The notes beneath the pieces were generated by a model. The model was not told the origin of the DNA. It worked only from the letters and a program-made list of their open reading frames with translations, and made no database searches. A stretch of 64,000 bases of DNA from Amycolatopsis keratiniphila subsp. keratiniphila (GTDB taxonomy: Bacteria; Actinomycetota; Actinomycetes; Mycobacteriales; Pseudonocardiaceae). The position numbers and the translations under genes were made by a program. The stretch is from NCBI RefSeq assembly GCF_001620365.2, contig NZ_LQMT02000032.1:249077-313076 (forward strand), written 5' to 3'. This document shows positions 50,083 through 59,267 of the stretch, piece after piece (position 1 is the stretch's first letter; every line of letters starts with the position of its first letter).

Positions 50083-50640
50083 TCAGCGTTCCCCGGAAGG
50101 CGGACAGGGCGGTGGCGTGGTCGTCATCTGAGCGGCGATCCGAGCGGGATCGAGCACGTCGACCTTCTGCGCCTTGGGGAACCGCTGCCGCAGCTCGTCC
50201 GCCCACCCTCCGACATCGGTTCCGGGCACGGGCACGAGGTGCACCGCCGCGGGAAGCGTGTCCGGCGTCGTCAGCTCCAGGAGTTCCGGCCGGTCCGCGA
50301 AGAGCTTCTTGAAGCGCTCGTAGGCCTCCGCCTTGTTTTCGGTGAACACCCGGCGGGCTTTCGGATCGTCCCGAAGCGCCTGGGCGGCGGCGGTCATGTC
50401 CTCGTCGGCGCCGACGAACACCACCAGCCGCATCCCGCAGAGTTCCCGCTTCCCCAGCGGCACGGGCGCGGTATCCCGTGGCAGCGCCACCGGGGCGGGC
50501 TTTTCGGTGATCTGGTTCAGGACGACGACGGCCGTCGTCGCGACGGCGGCGAGGACCAGGACCGCGACCGCGGCGACCACCCAGAGCAACCGCCGCGACG
50601 CCTTCGGTGTCCGTTCCGGTTCTTCCACAGGGACGATCAT
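50083..50640 (-). CDS. Membrane-anchored FtsX-extracellular-domain-like protein
   Basis: A 185-residue protein with one N-terminal membrane segment (LLWVVAAVAVLVLAAVATTAVVV) and an outside domain of about 120 residues. The domain reads MRLVVFVGADEDMTAAAQALRDDPKARRVFTENKAEAYERFKKLF then LPAAVHLVPV; this is the pattern of the FtsX extracellular domain (strand, helix, K-x-A-x-x-x-F-K, strand). The four-helix permease part and FtsE are absent, so it is an orphan of that domain. In cell division FtsX controls peptidoglycan hydrolases; this protein may contact hydrolases or antagonise FtsX, but that is a guess. ATG 50640; a GTG just upstream is possible. Confidence 0.65.
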   Translation of the reverse strand: MIVPVEEPERTPKASRRLLWVVAAVAVLVLAAVATTAVVVLNQITEKPAPVALPRDTAPVPLGKRELCGMRLVVFVGADEDMTAAAQALRDDPKARRVFTENKAEAYERFKKLFADRPELLELTTPDTLPAAVHLVPVPGTDVGGWADELRQRFPKAQKVDVLDPARIAAQMTTTPPPCPPSGER

Positions 50641-50706
50641 CACACGGCGCCGTCCCTTCGCCGTCCGGACATCGTCCGTTCAACGAGGCTCTTTAGCGTC
50701 CGGCCG

Positions 50707-52308
50707 GTGAACAGCGAAAAACCCGGCGTCGACCGCCGCGGATTCCTCAAGCGCGCGGGCCTCGTCTCCGCGGCGGCCGCCGGCGCCCCACTCGCCGCCG
50801 CGGCACCGGCGGACGCCCTCGATCTGAACCTCGACCTCGATCTCGGCCTTGTCTTCGGCCGGGACCGCTACCGGTGGCTGGCGGGCGATCACCACATCCA
50901 CACGCAGTACTCCTACGACGCGATGTACACAGTGGACGGAATCGCCGCCGACGCGCGCCGTCACGGCGCGGACTGGGCGGTGATCACCGATCACGGCCAC
51001 GCCGCGCACGAGAAGTCGTCGGTGGAGCGCACGAACGCCGCGATCCGGACGGCGCAGCGCGAACATCCGGATCTCCTGCTGTGGCAGGGCATGGAGTGGA
51101 ACGTGCCGGGTGCCGAGCACGCGACGCTGTTCTTCCAGGCGGGCGCGGACCAGGCCGCGAAACTGCGGGAGTTCGAGCGCGCCTTCGACTGGCGGCTCAC
51201 CGGCACCGAACCGGGCACGCCGGACAACGAGGCGCTGGCTGCCGAGGCGATCCGCTGGCTCGCCGCCGAAGAACGGGCACGCCGGATCCACGCGCCGGTG
51301 GTGGTGATCAACCATCCGCTGCGCAACGGCCGGATCGCCCCGCACGAGATCCGCGCGCTGCGCGACGCCGCGCCCGGCATCGTCATCGGTATGGAAGGCG
51401 CGCCGGGAGCGCAGGCCGACGGCTTCCCCGAACCGCTCGGGAGTGGCGGTGGCGCGCGCGGCGGCTACGGCAACTCGCCCGGCTCGAACTCGTGGCCGGG
51501 CTTCCCGGAGTCGGCCTACCGCACCTACGGCGGCTTCGACTGGAGCACCGCCACCGTCGGCGGGCTCTGGGATTCGCTGCTGGCCGAAGGAAAGCCGTGG
51601 TGGATCACCAGCAACTCCGACTCGCACTACAACCGCGGCGACACCCACGTGCGGCCCAGCGTCCCCGACGGCTACTACGACGAGCACGGCGGCTACCCGG
51701 ACCCGATCGACACCGGCGTCCCGCAGACCCTGCCGCCGTACGCGGACTTCGCCCCCGCCGAATTCAGCCGGACGATGGTCGGCGTGACCCGCCGAAGCCA
51801 CGAAGGTGTGCTGGAAGGCTTGCGCGCGGGCCGCGTCTGGGTGGTGCACGGCGGGCTCGCGCAGGAACTCGAATTCGGCGCGTACAGCGGCTGGAGCTCG
51901 GCGACGATGGGCGGCAGGCTGAGGGTCCGGCGCGGGTCCGACGTCACGGTGGTCGTCTCGGCGAAGCTCGCGGCCCGGCCGAACGGCGGCGGCTCGATCC
52001 CGCGGCTCGCGCGGCTCGACCTCGTGTCCGGACCGGTGACCGGCCCGGCCGCCGACCGCGACACGCAGACCGCCCCGGGCACGCGGGTGGTGCGGTCCTT
52101 CGAGCCGCGATGGGCGCCCGGGCGGCGGGTCACCTTCCGGCACACGTTCCGCAACGTGCGCGAGCCGTTCTTCGTGCGGACACGCGGCACGGACGGCAAG
52201 AAGCACGTGCCCGGCGGGATCGAACCGAGCGCCGACGTGATCGGGCGGTCGAACCCGTTCGAAGACCTGTGGCTGTACGGGAACCCGATCTTCGTCGACG
52301 TGCGGTAA
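50707..52308 (+). CDS. Tat-exported PHP-domain phosphoesterase
   Basis: A 533-residue secreted protein. The N-terminus has a twin-arginine signal (VDRRGFLKRAGLVSAAAAG) with the Ala-rich stretch and a cleavage region near ADALDLN. The rest is a PHP (polymerase and histidinol phosphatase) domain: GDHHIHTQYSYDAMYTVDGIAADARRHGADWAVITDHGHA gives the first metal ligands, and GVTRRSHEGVLEGLRAGRVWVVHGG the last. PHP enzymes are metal-dependent phosphoesterases. Folding with bound metals before export would explain Tat use. The GTG at 50707 is the start in front of the signal. A long palindrome follows 13 bases after the stop. Confidence 0.85.
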   Translation: MNSEKPGVDRRGFLKRAGLVSAAAAGAPLAAAAPADALDLNLDLDLGLVFGRDRYRWLAGDHHIHTQYSYDAMYTVDGIAADARRHGADWAVITDHGHAAHEKSSVERTNAAIRTAQREHPDLLLWQGMEWNVPGAEHATLFFQAGADQAAKLREFERAFDWRLTGTEPGTPDNEALAAEAIRWLAAEERARRIHAPVVVINHPLRNGRIAPHEIRALRDAAPGIVIGMEGAPGAQADGFPEPLGSGGGARGGYGNSPGSNSWPGFPESAYRTYGGFDWSTATVGGLWDSLLAEGKPWWITSNSDSHYNRGDTHVRPSVPDGYYDEHGGYPDPIDTGVPQTLPPYADFAPAEFSRTMVGVTRRSHEGVLEGLRAGRVWVVHGGLAQELEFGAYSGWSSATMGGRLRVRRGSDVTVVVSAKLAARPNGGGSIPRLARLDLVSGPVTGPAADRDTQTAPGTRVVRSFEPRWAPGRRVTFRHTFRNVREPFFVRTRGTDGKKHVPGGIEPSADVIGRSNPFEDLWLYGNPIFVDVR

Positions 52309-52320
52309 GCCTCTCTCGGA

Positions 52321-52375
52321 TGTCATGAAAGGGTCGTTCAGGACGACAAACGTCCTGAACGACCCTTTCATGACA
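52321..52375. repeat. Perfect 25-bp palindrome, type 2 copy B
   Basis: The arms are identical to those at 12074-12128 but the 5-base loop is ACAAA instead of TTTTT. It lies 13 bases after the PHP gene and 11 bases before the convergent aldo/keto reductase gene end. Two copies 40 kb apart with identical arms suggest a dispersed element family. Confidence 0.8.
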
Positions 52376-52386
52376 CTTCCGAGGTC

Positions 52387-53211
52387 CTAGGCGCCCAGTG
52401 TGTCCGGATCCGGTCCCAGCCGCTTCCCCTGCTCCAGCGTCGCGATCGCGGCGGTGTCGTGCGCGTCGAGCGCGAAGTCGAAGACGTCGATGTTCGCCTT
52501 GATCCGTTCGGGCGTGACCGACTTCGGGATCACCAGATGGTCCATCTCGACGTGCCAGCGCAGCACGACCTGAGCAGGCGTCTTGCCGTGTTTCTCGGCG
52601 ATCGTGGTGATCTTCTCGTCGGCGAGCAGGTCTCCGCCGCGCGCCAGCGGGCCCCACGCCTCGGTGACGATCTCGTGCTTCTCGTGGAAGTCCCGCAGCA
52701 ACGGCTGCTGCAGCCACGGATGGCATTCGATCTGGTTCACCGCAGGGACGATCCCGGTCTCTTCGATCAGCCGCTCCAGATGCGGGATCTGGAAGTTCGA
52801 GACGCCGATCGCCTTCGCCCGGCCGTCGGAGGCGATCTTTTCCAGCGCCCGCCACGTTTCCACGTACTTGTCCTGCGCGGGCAGCGGCCAGTGGATCAGG
52901 TACAGGTCGACGTAGTCGAGCCCCAGCTCGCTCAGGCTCGTGTCGAAGGCGCGCAACGCCGGGTCGTAGCCGTGTTCGGTGTTCCACAGTTTCGTGGTGA
53001 CGAACAGTTCCTCGCGTGGCAGCCCGCTGGTGCGGACGGCCTCGCCGACGCCGCGTTCGTTGGCGTACAGGGTCGCCGTGTCGATGGCGCGGTAGCCCGC
53101 CTCGATGGCGGTGCGGATCGCACCGGCGACCTCGTCGTCGCCGATCTTGTACACCCCGAACCCGAGTTGCGGGAGGGATGTTCCGTTGTTCAGCCGAATA
53201 CTGGGAACCAT
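52387..53211 (-). CDS. Aldo/keto reductase
   Basis: A 274-residue NADPH-dependent aldo/keto reductase. The catalytic tetrad is visible: Asp 44 and Tyr 49 (AIDTATLYANE), Lys 74 (VTTKLWN) and His 107 (LIHWPLP). NADP-binding segments include GVSNFQIPHLE and IPKSVTPERIKAN. It is the short AKR5-like type that reduces 2,5-diketogluconate or aldehydes. MVPSIRLNNGTSLPQLGFGVYKI is a normal start. The two-component sensor gene ends 27 bases upstream on the same strand, which probably means independent transcription. Confidence 0.92.
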   Translation of the reverse strand: MVPSIRLNNGTSLPQLGFGVYKIGDDEVAGAIRTAIEAGYRAIDTATLYANERGVGEAVRTSGLPREELFVTTKLWNTEHGYDPALRAFDTSLSELGLDYVDLYLIHWPLPAQDKYVETWRALEKIASDGRAKAIGVSNFQIPHLERLIEETGIVPAVNQIECHPWLQQPLLRDFHEKHEIVTEAWGPLARGGDLLADEKITTIAEKHGKTPAQVVLRWHVEMDHLVIPKSVTPERIKANIDVFDFALDAHDTAAIATLEQGKRLGPDPDTLGA

Positions 53212-53238
53212 GCCCGAAACCGTAACCCCAGCCGGGGG

Positions 53239-54366
53239 TCAGGGCAGAGCGGGCAGGTGGACGGTCACCGAAAGACCGCCGCCCACAACGGGTTCCGCGG
53301 ACACGGTGCCACCGTGCGCCTGCACCGCGGCCCGCACGATCGAAAGCCCCAGCCCGGCCCCGGTGCGGGCCGTTCTGGCGACGCCGGCGCGGCGGAACGG
53401 CTCGAACAGTTCGGGGACCGCCGCCGGATCGAGCAGCCCGCCCGAGGAACGCACCCGCAGCACCGACCACTGTGGACCGGCCTGCGTGACGACGTCGAGC
53501 CAGCCGCCGTCGACGTTGTGCCGCACGGCGTTCTCCAGCAGGTTGCCCGCGATCCGTTCCAGCAGCGCGGGATCGCCGAACGTCGGCGCGCCGGGGGTCG
53601 CGAATTCGGTGCGGATGCCGCGCTTTTCGGCTTCGGAGCGCACCGCGCGCCACGCGCTCGCGACGATCACCGCCAGATCGACCGGTTCCCTGGCCACCAG
53701 CCCCGCGCCGTCGGTACGCGCGAGCAGCAGCAGCGAACCGACCAGCCGCTCGGCCCGTTCGGTCGCGTCGCGGACGACACCCGCCATCCGGCGTAACTCG
53801 GCTTCGTCCGCGTGCTCGTCGGCCAGGGTGACGTCGAGTTCGGTGCGGATGACGGCGAGCGGCGTCCGCAGTTCGTGGCTGGCGTTCGCGACGAAATGCC
53901 GCTGCGCGTCGAACGCGGCCTGCAACCGGTCGAGCATGTCGTCGAAGGTCTCGGCCAGTTCGGCGAGTTCGTCCTTCGTGCGGACCTCGCCGATCCGCTC
54001 CCCCATCGACTCGATCGAGAGACGGCGCGCGGTACCGGTGATCTCGCGCAGCGGCTGCAGGACCCGCGCGGTGAACGTCCACGCGAGGATCCCCGCCGCC
54101 AGCACGACGAAACAGAACGCGACCGCGCCGAACAGCAGCACCCGGTTCCGGGCGTAGACCCGCAGATGTTCGGTGACGGCGGACGCGTCGACCTCGACGC
54201 CGTCGACGCGGACGATGGTGCCCGGCGGCAGCTGCGGCACCGCGGAGACCGCGTCGCCGACCAGATTCCAGGTCAGCCAGAGCAACAGGAGGCTGACCAG
54301 TGCCACCAGCCCGGTCGCGAGCAGCGTGACCCGCGCGCGCAGGCTGCGGGCGCCGGACAGGTTCAC
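53239..54366 (-). CDS. Sensor histidine kinase
   Basis: A 375-residue membrane histidine kinase. Two membrane helices (about 12-35 and 76-100) enclose a short, mostly extracellular loop of about 40 residues. A HAMP domain (about 100-150) leads to the dimerisation helix with phospho-acceptor His 164 (ANASHELRTPL), then N, G1 and G2 boxes (GNLLENAVRHN and TGAGLGLSIVRAAVQAHGG). It is the partner of the response regulator directly upstream; the regulator stop overlaps this GTG start. The ligand is unknown, but the small loop suggests membrane-proximal or ion sensing. Confidence 0.92.
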   Translation of the reverse strand: MNLSGARSLRARVTLLATGLVALVSLLLLWLTWNLVGDAVSAVPQLPPGTIVRVDGVEVDASAVTEHLRVYARNRVLLFGAVAFCFVVLAAGILAWTFTARVLQPLREITGTARRLSIESMGERIGEVRTKDELAELAETFDDMLDRLQAAFDAQRHFVANASHELRTPLAVIRTELDVTLADEHADEAELRRMAGVVRDATERAERLVGSLLLLARTDGAGLVAREPVDLAVIVASAWRAVRSEAEKRGIRTEFATPGAPTFGDPALLERIAGNLLENAVRHNVDGGWLDVVTQAGPQWSVLRVRSSGGLLDPAAVPELFEPFRRAGVARTARTGAGLGLSIVRAAVQAHGGTVSAEPVVGGGLSVTVHLPALP

Positions 54367-55040
54367 CCGCGTGCGGTCCCCTGCTCCGGCACCCGGTAGC
54401 CGGAGCCGACGACGGTTTCGATGATGCCCGGCTCACCGAGCTTCTTGCGCAGGGTCATCACGGTGACCCGGACGGTGGTGGTGAACGGGTCGGCGTTCTC
54501 GTCCCACACGCGTTCGAGCAGTTCCTCGCTGCTGACCACCGAACCGGCGGCCGACAGCAGCACCTCCAGCACGCCGAACTCCTTGCGGGTCAGCTCGACC
54601 GGACCGCTCGCGCGGCGGACGGTCCGCCTCGCCGGGTCCAGTTCGACGTCGCCCGAAGTCAGCAGCGGCGGCGCGGCCGGGGTCGCGCGGCGGCCCAGCG
54701 CCCGCACGCGCGCGACGAGTTCGGGGAAGGCGAACGGCTTGGCGAGATAATCGTCGGCGCCGAGGGAAAGCCCGTCGACGCGGTCCGAAACGGAACTGCT
54801 CGCGGTGAGCATCAGCACGCGGGTCAGCTCGCCGGACGCGACGATCTCGCGGCACAGGTCGTCACCGGACATGCCGGGCAGGTCGCGGTCGAGCAACACG
54901 ACGTCGTACCGGGTGACGGCGGCCTTCTCGTGCCCGTCGTCACCGGTGAGCGCGATGTCCACCGCCATGCCCTCGCGCCGCAGGCCGCGTGCGATCGCGT
55001 CGGCGAGGGGTTCTTCGTCTTCGACTACCAGAATTCGCAC
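54363..55040 (-). CDS. OmpR/PhoB-family response regulator
   Basis: A 225-residue response regulator with a receiver (VRILVVEDEE, Asp 8; phospho-acceptor Asp 51 in VVLLDRDLPG; switch Lys in DDYLAKPF) and a winged-helix DNA-binding domain (LTRKEFGVLEVLLSAAGSVVSSEELLERVWDENADPFTTTVRVTVMTLRKKLG). The GTG at 55040 is used as start because it places the receiver motif at residue 1; in-frame sequence upstream is not conserved-looking. It pairs with the overlapping kinase gene and probably autoregulates. Members with a similar CutR/TcrA-type tail control membrane or metal stress, but the regulon is unknown. Confidence 0.92.
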   Translation of the reverse strand: MRILVVEDEEPLADAIARGLRREGMAVDIALTGDDGHEKAAVTRYDVVLLDRDLPGMSGDDLCREIVASGELTRVLMLTASSSVSDRVDGLSLGADDYLAKPFAFPELVARVRALGRRATPAAPPLLTSGDVELDPARRTVRRASGPVELTRKEFGVLEVLLSAAGSVVSSEELLERVWDENADPFTTTVRVTVMTLRKKLGEPGIIETVVGSGYRVPEQGTARG

Positions 55041-55243
55041 GACCCTACGTTGCCACACATTCCTGAGAGTGACCTTATTGGAGTCGTGAGTCCTTTTCGG
55101 CACCTACTGGCCGCTGGTCCCGGGCCCGGTCCGTGAAGCCCCCGCCGTGAGTCGTCCGTCCAGACACGCGTGTCGTCCGTCCAATCACGCAAGACCGCCA
55201 GTAGGTACTCAGGGACACGGTTGGTTCTAGCCGCCGCTACCCC
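55041..55243. other. Intergenic region with direct repeats
   Basis: These 203 bases between the response regulator and PucR-type genes carry two direct copies of GTCGTCCGTCCA (near 55147 and 55172) and AATCACGCAAG, a diverged form of the CTCGCGTGATC motif. No gene is seen. A promoter for the minus-strand response regulator would lie near 55045-55100, and downstream sequence for the PucR gene is also included. Confidence 0.5.
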
Positions 55244-56728
55244 TCACGAGGACCAGCGCAGGGCGAACCACAGCCGCATCCGTGTCTCCGGATCCGCCAG
55301 ATCCACCCCCAGCGCCCGTTCGATCTGCCCGATCCGGTGCCGGACGCTGTTGCGGTGCACGCCGAGTTCGGCGGCCGTGCGGTCCCAGCCGCCGTGGTGC
55401 GCGAGCCAGGTCCGCAGGGTGCCGACCAGTTCGCGGTCACCCTTCCGGTCGAGTTCGCGCAACGGTGCCAGCACCTGCGCGGCGAAGCCGGCCGCGGCGC
55501 CTGGGTCGATCAGCGCGTCCAGTCCCGAAGGGCTTTCCGCCATCACCGGCCGTCCCAGCGCGGTCGCCCGCGTCAGCAGCAGCTCGATCTCTCCCGCCGC
55601 TTCGGGAAGCCGTCCGGGCGGGACGGGCGAACCCACGACCGCGAGCCAGCCGTCGGCGCGGAGCCGGTCGAGGTCGCCTGCCTCCGGCGCCTCACGGACG
55701 ATCGCGTCGAAGCGCGGCCCCGGCCGCAGCCGCACGAGCGGGGTGTCGAGCCGGGCGCGCAGCCAGTCGTAGCGGACGGCGACCTCGTTCGGCCCTTTGC
55801 GGTACGCGATCCCGGCGACCAGACGGCGTTCGTCCCCGCCGATCACCTCGGTCTCCCCCAGCAGCAACCCCGTCGCGGTGGCGCCCAGCCCGGCCGCGTC
55901 CGAACCCGCGCGGCCCGCCAGCCCGAGCAGCGCCGCCCCGACCGACAGGATCGACCGGTCCGCGCCGTCGAACCGCGCGACCCGGCCGACCACGACCAGA
56001 TGCGACGCCGTCGCCTGCGGGTACACCGGCTGCGCGACGACGTGCGTGCCGTCGGCCAGTTCCGTCGTCGCGCTGCGGATCCCCCGGCCCGCCCGCAGCG
56101 TCGCGACCAGTTCCCGGACCTCGGCGGGCAGCGGTGACGGCGCCCCGTGGTCCGCGGCAAGGACGTCGCCGGCACCGACCAGCGCCACCCACGCCCCGAG
56201 CCGTCCGGCCAGGGCGCTCGCCAGTTCGCCGAGCCCGTCGCCCGCCGCCCTGGTCAGCGCCTCCCGCGCGGCCGCGATCCGCCGCTGTTCCCGCTGCCCC
56301 GCCTCGGCGAGCGCGACCGACACGGCCCGGCTGATCGCGAGGAACGGCGTCCGCGGCTGGACGACCAGCAGCGGGAGACCGTGCCGGGCGCACGCCGCCA
56401 GCAGGGGTGGCGGCAACGTCTCGTAGGCGCCGGGGGTGAGGCCGAACCCCAGCGCGGAGATCCCGCTGCCGGCCAGCCGCCGGACGTAGCGGTCGATCTC
56501 GGCCGGTTCCACCGGCAGGTTCACGCCGGCGGTGAGCAGCAGCTCCGCCCCGAGCAGGTACGGCACGGGATCCAGCAGCTCGCTGACGTGGGCCCAGCGC
56601 ACCGGGGCGTCGAGCGCGCCCGGCCGCAGGGTCTCCACGACCGGGTCGAGTGCCAGTTCCGGGTTGCCGACCACGGCCCGTAACGGGACATTCACATCCG
56701 AGTCGAACGGATCGCGGCTTTGGGTCAT
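55244..56728 (-). CDS. PucR-family regulator of the guanidino-compound cluster
   Basis: A 494-residue PucR-type regulator. The N-terminal PucR domain (about 30-150) reads VRWAHVSELLDPVPYLLGAELLLTAG; the C-terminus has the helix-turn-helix GGWDRTAAELGVHRNSVRHRIGQIERALG. It is divergent from the transporter/agmatinase operon and separated by 111 bases, so it is the obvious regulator of that cluster. Relatives respond to purine degradation products, GABA, or amino acids. ATG 56728 is used because MTQSRDPFDSD is compact; the frame extends twelve codons further upstream. Confidence 0.9.
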   Translation of the reverse strand: MTQSRDPFDSDVNVPLRAVVGNPELALDPVVETLRPGALDAPVRWAHVSELLDPVPYLLGAELLLTAGVNLPVEPAEIDRYVRRLAGSGISALGFGLTPGAYETLPPPLLAACARHGLPLLVVQPRTPFLAISRAVSVALAEAGQREQRRIAAAREALTRAAGDGLGELASALAGRLGAWVALVGAGDVLAADHGAPSPLPAEVRELVATLRAGRGIRSATTELADGTHVVAQPVYPQATASHLVVVGRVARFDGADRSILSVGAALLGLAGRAGSDAAGLGATATGLLLGETEVIGGDERRLVAGIAYRKGPNEVAVRYDWLRARLDTPLVRLRPGPRFDAIVREAPEAGDLDRLRADGWLAVVGSPVPPGRLPEAAGEIELLLTRATALGRPVMAESPSGLDALIDPGAAAGFAAQVLAPLRELDRKGDRELVGTLRTWLAHHGGWDRTAAELGVHRNSVRHRIGQIERALGVDLADPETRMRLWFALRWSS

Positions 56729-56839
56729 TCCATCCTCGTTTACACCGAAGTTCGGATGGATCATCCCATGTCGTTCAAGGTACGAACGAACCTACGGTGA
56801 CCCGAACGAAGCGAACAGCCCCAAGTCAAGGAGGACACC

Positions 56840-58291
56840 GTGGCCGGTGACTACGCGGTGATCGCGCTCTACATAGCGGGCATGATCGGGGTCGGCTGGT
56901 TCGGGCTGCGGCTCGCCAAGACCAAATCGGACTACCTCGTCGCCGGCCGCCGCCTCGGCTGGTTCATGTACTCGGGCACGATGTCCGCGGTCGTCCTCGG
57001 CGGCGCTTCGACCGTCGGCGGCGTGAAACTCGGCTACACCTACGGCATCTCCGGCGCCTGGCTCGTGATCGCGATCGGCGTCGGCATCCTGGTCCTCCAC
57101 ACGCTGTTCGCGCGGCGGCTGGTGAAACTGCGCGTCTACACCGTCGGCGAGATGCTCGACCTGCGGTACGGCGGCTCCACCAGCACCATCTCCGGCGTGG
57201 TCATGTGGGGTTACACGCTGATGCTGACCGTCACCTCGACGCTGGCGTTCGCCACCATCTTCAAAGTCCTGTTCAACGTGCCGAGCTGGGCCGGTATCGC
57301 CATCGGCGGTTCGATCGTGGTGCTCTACTCGGTACTCGGCGGCATGTGGTCGATCACGCTGACCGACATCGTCCAGTTCGTCATCAAGACCATCGGCATC
57401 CTGCTGATCCTGCTGCCGGTCTCGATCGTGTCCGCGGGCGGTTTCGACGGCATGGCCGCGCGGCTGGACGAGAGCTACTTCGAACTCACCGCCATCGGTG
57501 GCGACACGATCTTCACCTACTTCCTCATCTACAGCTTCGGCCTGCTGATCGGCCAGGACATCTGGCAGCGCGTGTTCACCGCGCGGACGCCGGGCATCGC
57601 GACCGGCGGCGGCGTCATCTCCGGCGTCTACTGCCTCGTCTACGGTCTCGCCGGCGCGCTGATCGGCACCGCGGCCAAGACGCTGTACCCGAACCTCGCC
57701 AGCGCGCAGGACGCGTTCGCGACCATCGTCGAGGAGCAGCTGCCCGCCGGGGTCCGCGGGCTGGTGCTCGCGGCGGCGCTCTCGGCGATGATGTCGACCG
57801 CGAGCGGCGCGCTCATCGCCTGCTCCACGGTCAGCACCTCGGACCTGCTTTCCAAGCTGGGCCTCAAAAAGGCCGCCGACGAGGTCAGCAGGAATCGGGT
57901 CACGACGCTGGTGCTCGGCATCGTCGCGATCGGCATCGCGATGGTCGTGGACGACGTCGTCAACGCGCTGACCATCGCCTACGACATCCTCGTCGGCGGC
58001 CTGCTGGTGGCGATCATCGGCGGGCTGGCCTGGAAACGCGGCACCCGTCAGGGCGCGCTCGCGTCGATGGTCGTCGGCACCGTCGTGGTCATCACGTTCA
58101 TGTTCGTCGACGGCGTCGAGGCCAACAGCCCGATCTACTGGGGCCTCGGTTCGAGCCTCGCGGTGTACCTGCTGGTCAGCTTCCTCACCCCGCGGACCTC
58201 CGACGAAATCCTCACCGTGTGGACCCGCCGCCTGAACGGCAGCGCGGCCGCCGAAGAAGAAGAGGCGAAACTCGCCGCTTCGCAGTCCTGA
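56840..58291 (+). CDS. Sodium:solute symporter family transporter
   Basis: A 483-residue transporter of the SSS family with about 13 hydrophobic segments. Motifs include SDYLVAGRRLGWFMYSGTMSAVVLGGASTVGGVKLGY at the start (first sodium site region), SVLGGMWSITLTDIVQFV and LSAMMSTASGALIACSTVSTSDL (the SSS sodium signature). A strong ribosome site (AAGGAGG) precedes the GTG. Substrate is unknown; given the cluster, an arginine-derived guanidino or amino acid seems likely. It begins the operon that ends with an NCS1 permease. Confidence 0.87.
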   Translation: MAGDYAVIALYIAGMIGVGWFGLRLAKTKSDYLVAGRRLGWFMYSGTMSAVVLGGASTVGGVKLGYTYGISGAWLVIAIGVGILVLHTLFARRLVKLRVYTVGEMLDLRYGGSTSTISGVVMWGYTLMLTVTSTLAFATIFKVLFNVPSWAGIAIGGSIVVLYSVLGGMWSITLTDIVQFVIKTIGILLILLPVSIVSAGGFDGMAARLDESYFELTAIGGDTIFTYFLIYSFGLLIGQDIWQRVFTARTPGIATGGGVISGVYCLVYGLAGALIGTAAKTLYPNLASAQDAFATIVEEQLPAGVRGLVLAAALSAMMSTASGALIACSTVSTSDLLSKLGLKKAADEVSRNRVTTLVLGIVAIGIAMVVDDVVNALTIAYDILVGGLLVAIIGGLAWKRGTRQGALASMVVGTVVVITFMFVDGVEANSPIYWGLGSSLAVYLLVSFLTPRTSDEILTVWTRRLNGSAAAEEEEAKLAASQS

Positions 58292-58313
58292 AAACCCGTT
58301 AGAAGGAGACACA

Positions 58314-59267
58314 GTGCCTGAGCAGAACCCGATCGGTCCCGTCGACTCTTCGAGGGTGCCCCGGTTCGCCGGTTTCGCGACCTTCGCGAGGCTTCCGCGG
58401 CTCGATCAGGTCGAGCGCGCCGACGTCGCCGTCGTCGGGGTGCCGTTCGACGCCGGGGTGTCCTACCGCCCCGGCGCGCGCTTCGGCCCCTCCGCGCTCC
58501 GTGAGGCCAGCCGGCTCCTTCGCCCGTACCACCCGGAACTCGACGTTTCCCCGTTCGCCGAAACGCAGGTGGCCGACGCCGGCGACATCGCGCTCAACCC
58601 GTTCAACATCGGCGAGGCGATCGAAACGCTGCAGAGCGAGGCCGAAGCGCTCACCGCGGACGGGACGCGCCTGGTGACCGTCGGCGGCGACCACACGATC
58701 GCGCTGCCGCTGCTGCGGGCGGCGGCGAAGAAGCACGGACCGGTGGCGCTGCTGCACTTCGACGCGCACCTCGACACCTGGGACACCTACTTCGGCGAGC
58801 CGTACACCCACGGCACCCCGTTCCGGCGGGCGTCCGAGGAAGGCATCCTCGACACCGAAGCGCTGTCCCACGTCGGCACGCGCGGCCCGCTGTACGGCAA
58901 GCGGGATCTGGAAGAGGACCGCCGCCTCGGATTCGGCATCGTCACCTCCGGCGACGTCATGCGCCGCGGGGTCGCCGAGACCGTCGACGCGCTGCGCCAG
59001 CGCATCGGCGGCCGCCCGCTCTACATCTCGGTCGACATCGACGTGCTCGACCCGGCGCACGCGCCCGGCACCGGCACCCCCGAGGCGGGCGGGATGACCA
59101 GCCGCGAACTGCTGGAGATCCTGCGCGGGCTGCGGGACTGCAACCTCGTCGGAGCCGATGTGGTGGAGCTGGCCCCGGCTTACGATCATGCCGAGATCAC
59201 CGCCATCGCGGCTTCCCACGTCGCCTACGACCTGGTGAGCCTGCTCAGTTTGGGGAAGAGCGCATGA
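58314..59267 (+). CDS. Agmatinase/guanidinobutyrase family ureohydrolase
   Basis: A 317-residue ureohydrolase with the manganese-binding motifs GGDHTIALP, FDAHLDTWD (with a following His pair) and SVDIDVLDPAHAPGTGTPE. The enzyme hydrolyses a guanidino group to release urea. It resembles agmatinase (SpeB), but an accompanying aldehyde dehydrogenase and ThDP enzyme make 4-guanidinobutyrate the more likely substrate; guanidinopropionate or agmatine cannot be excluded. The GTG at 58314 follows AGAAGGAGAC. Its ATGA overlap with the next gene shows the operon. Confidence 0.88.
   Translation: MPEQNPIGPVDSSRVPRFAGFATFARLPRLDQVERADVAVVGVPFDAGVSYRPGARFGPSALREASRLLRPYHPELDVSPFAETQVADAGDIALNPFNIGEAIETLQSEAEALTADGTRLVTVGGDHTIALPLLRAAAKKHGPVALLHFDAHLDTWDTYFGEPYTHGTPFRRASEEGILDTEALSHVGTRGPLYGKRDLEEDRRLGFGIVTSGDVMRRGVAETVDALRQRIGGRPLYISVDIDVLDPAHAPGTGTPEAGGMTSRELLEILRGLRDCNLVGADVVELAPAYDHAEITAIAASHVAYDLVSLLSLGKSA

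Noticed and set aside
47729..50683. A 984-codon minus-strand open frame opposite thiolase and fadB
   Set aside because: It lies antisense to two clear genes, is arginine/glycine rich without domains, and arises from third-position GC bias. Similar shadows (991-2262, 13839-15704, 40803-42845, 19488-20567) were dropped for the same reason.
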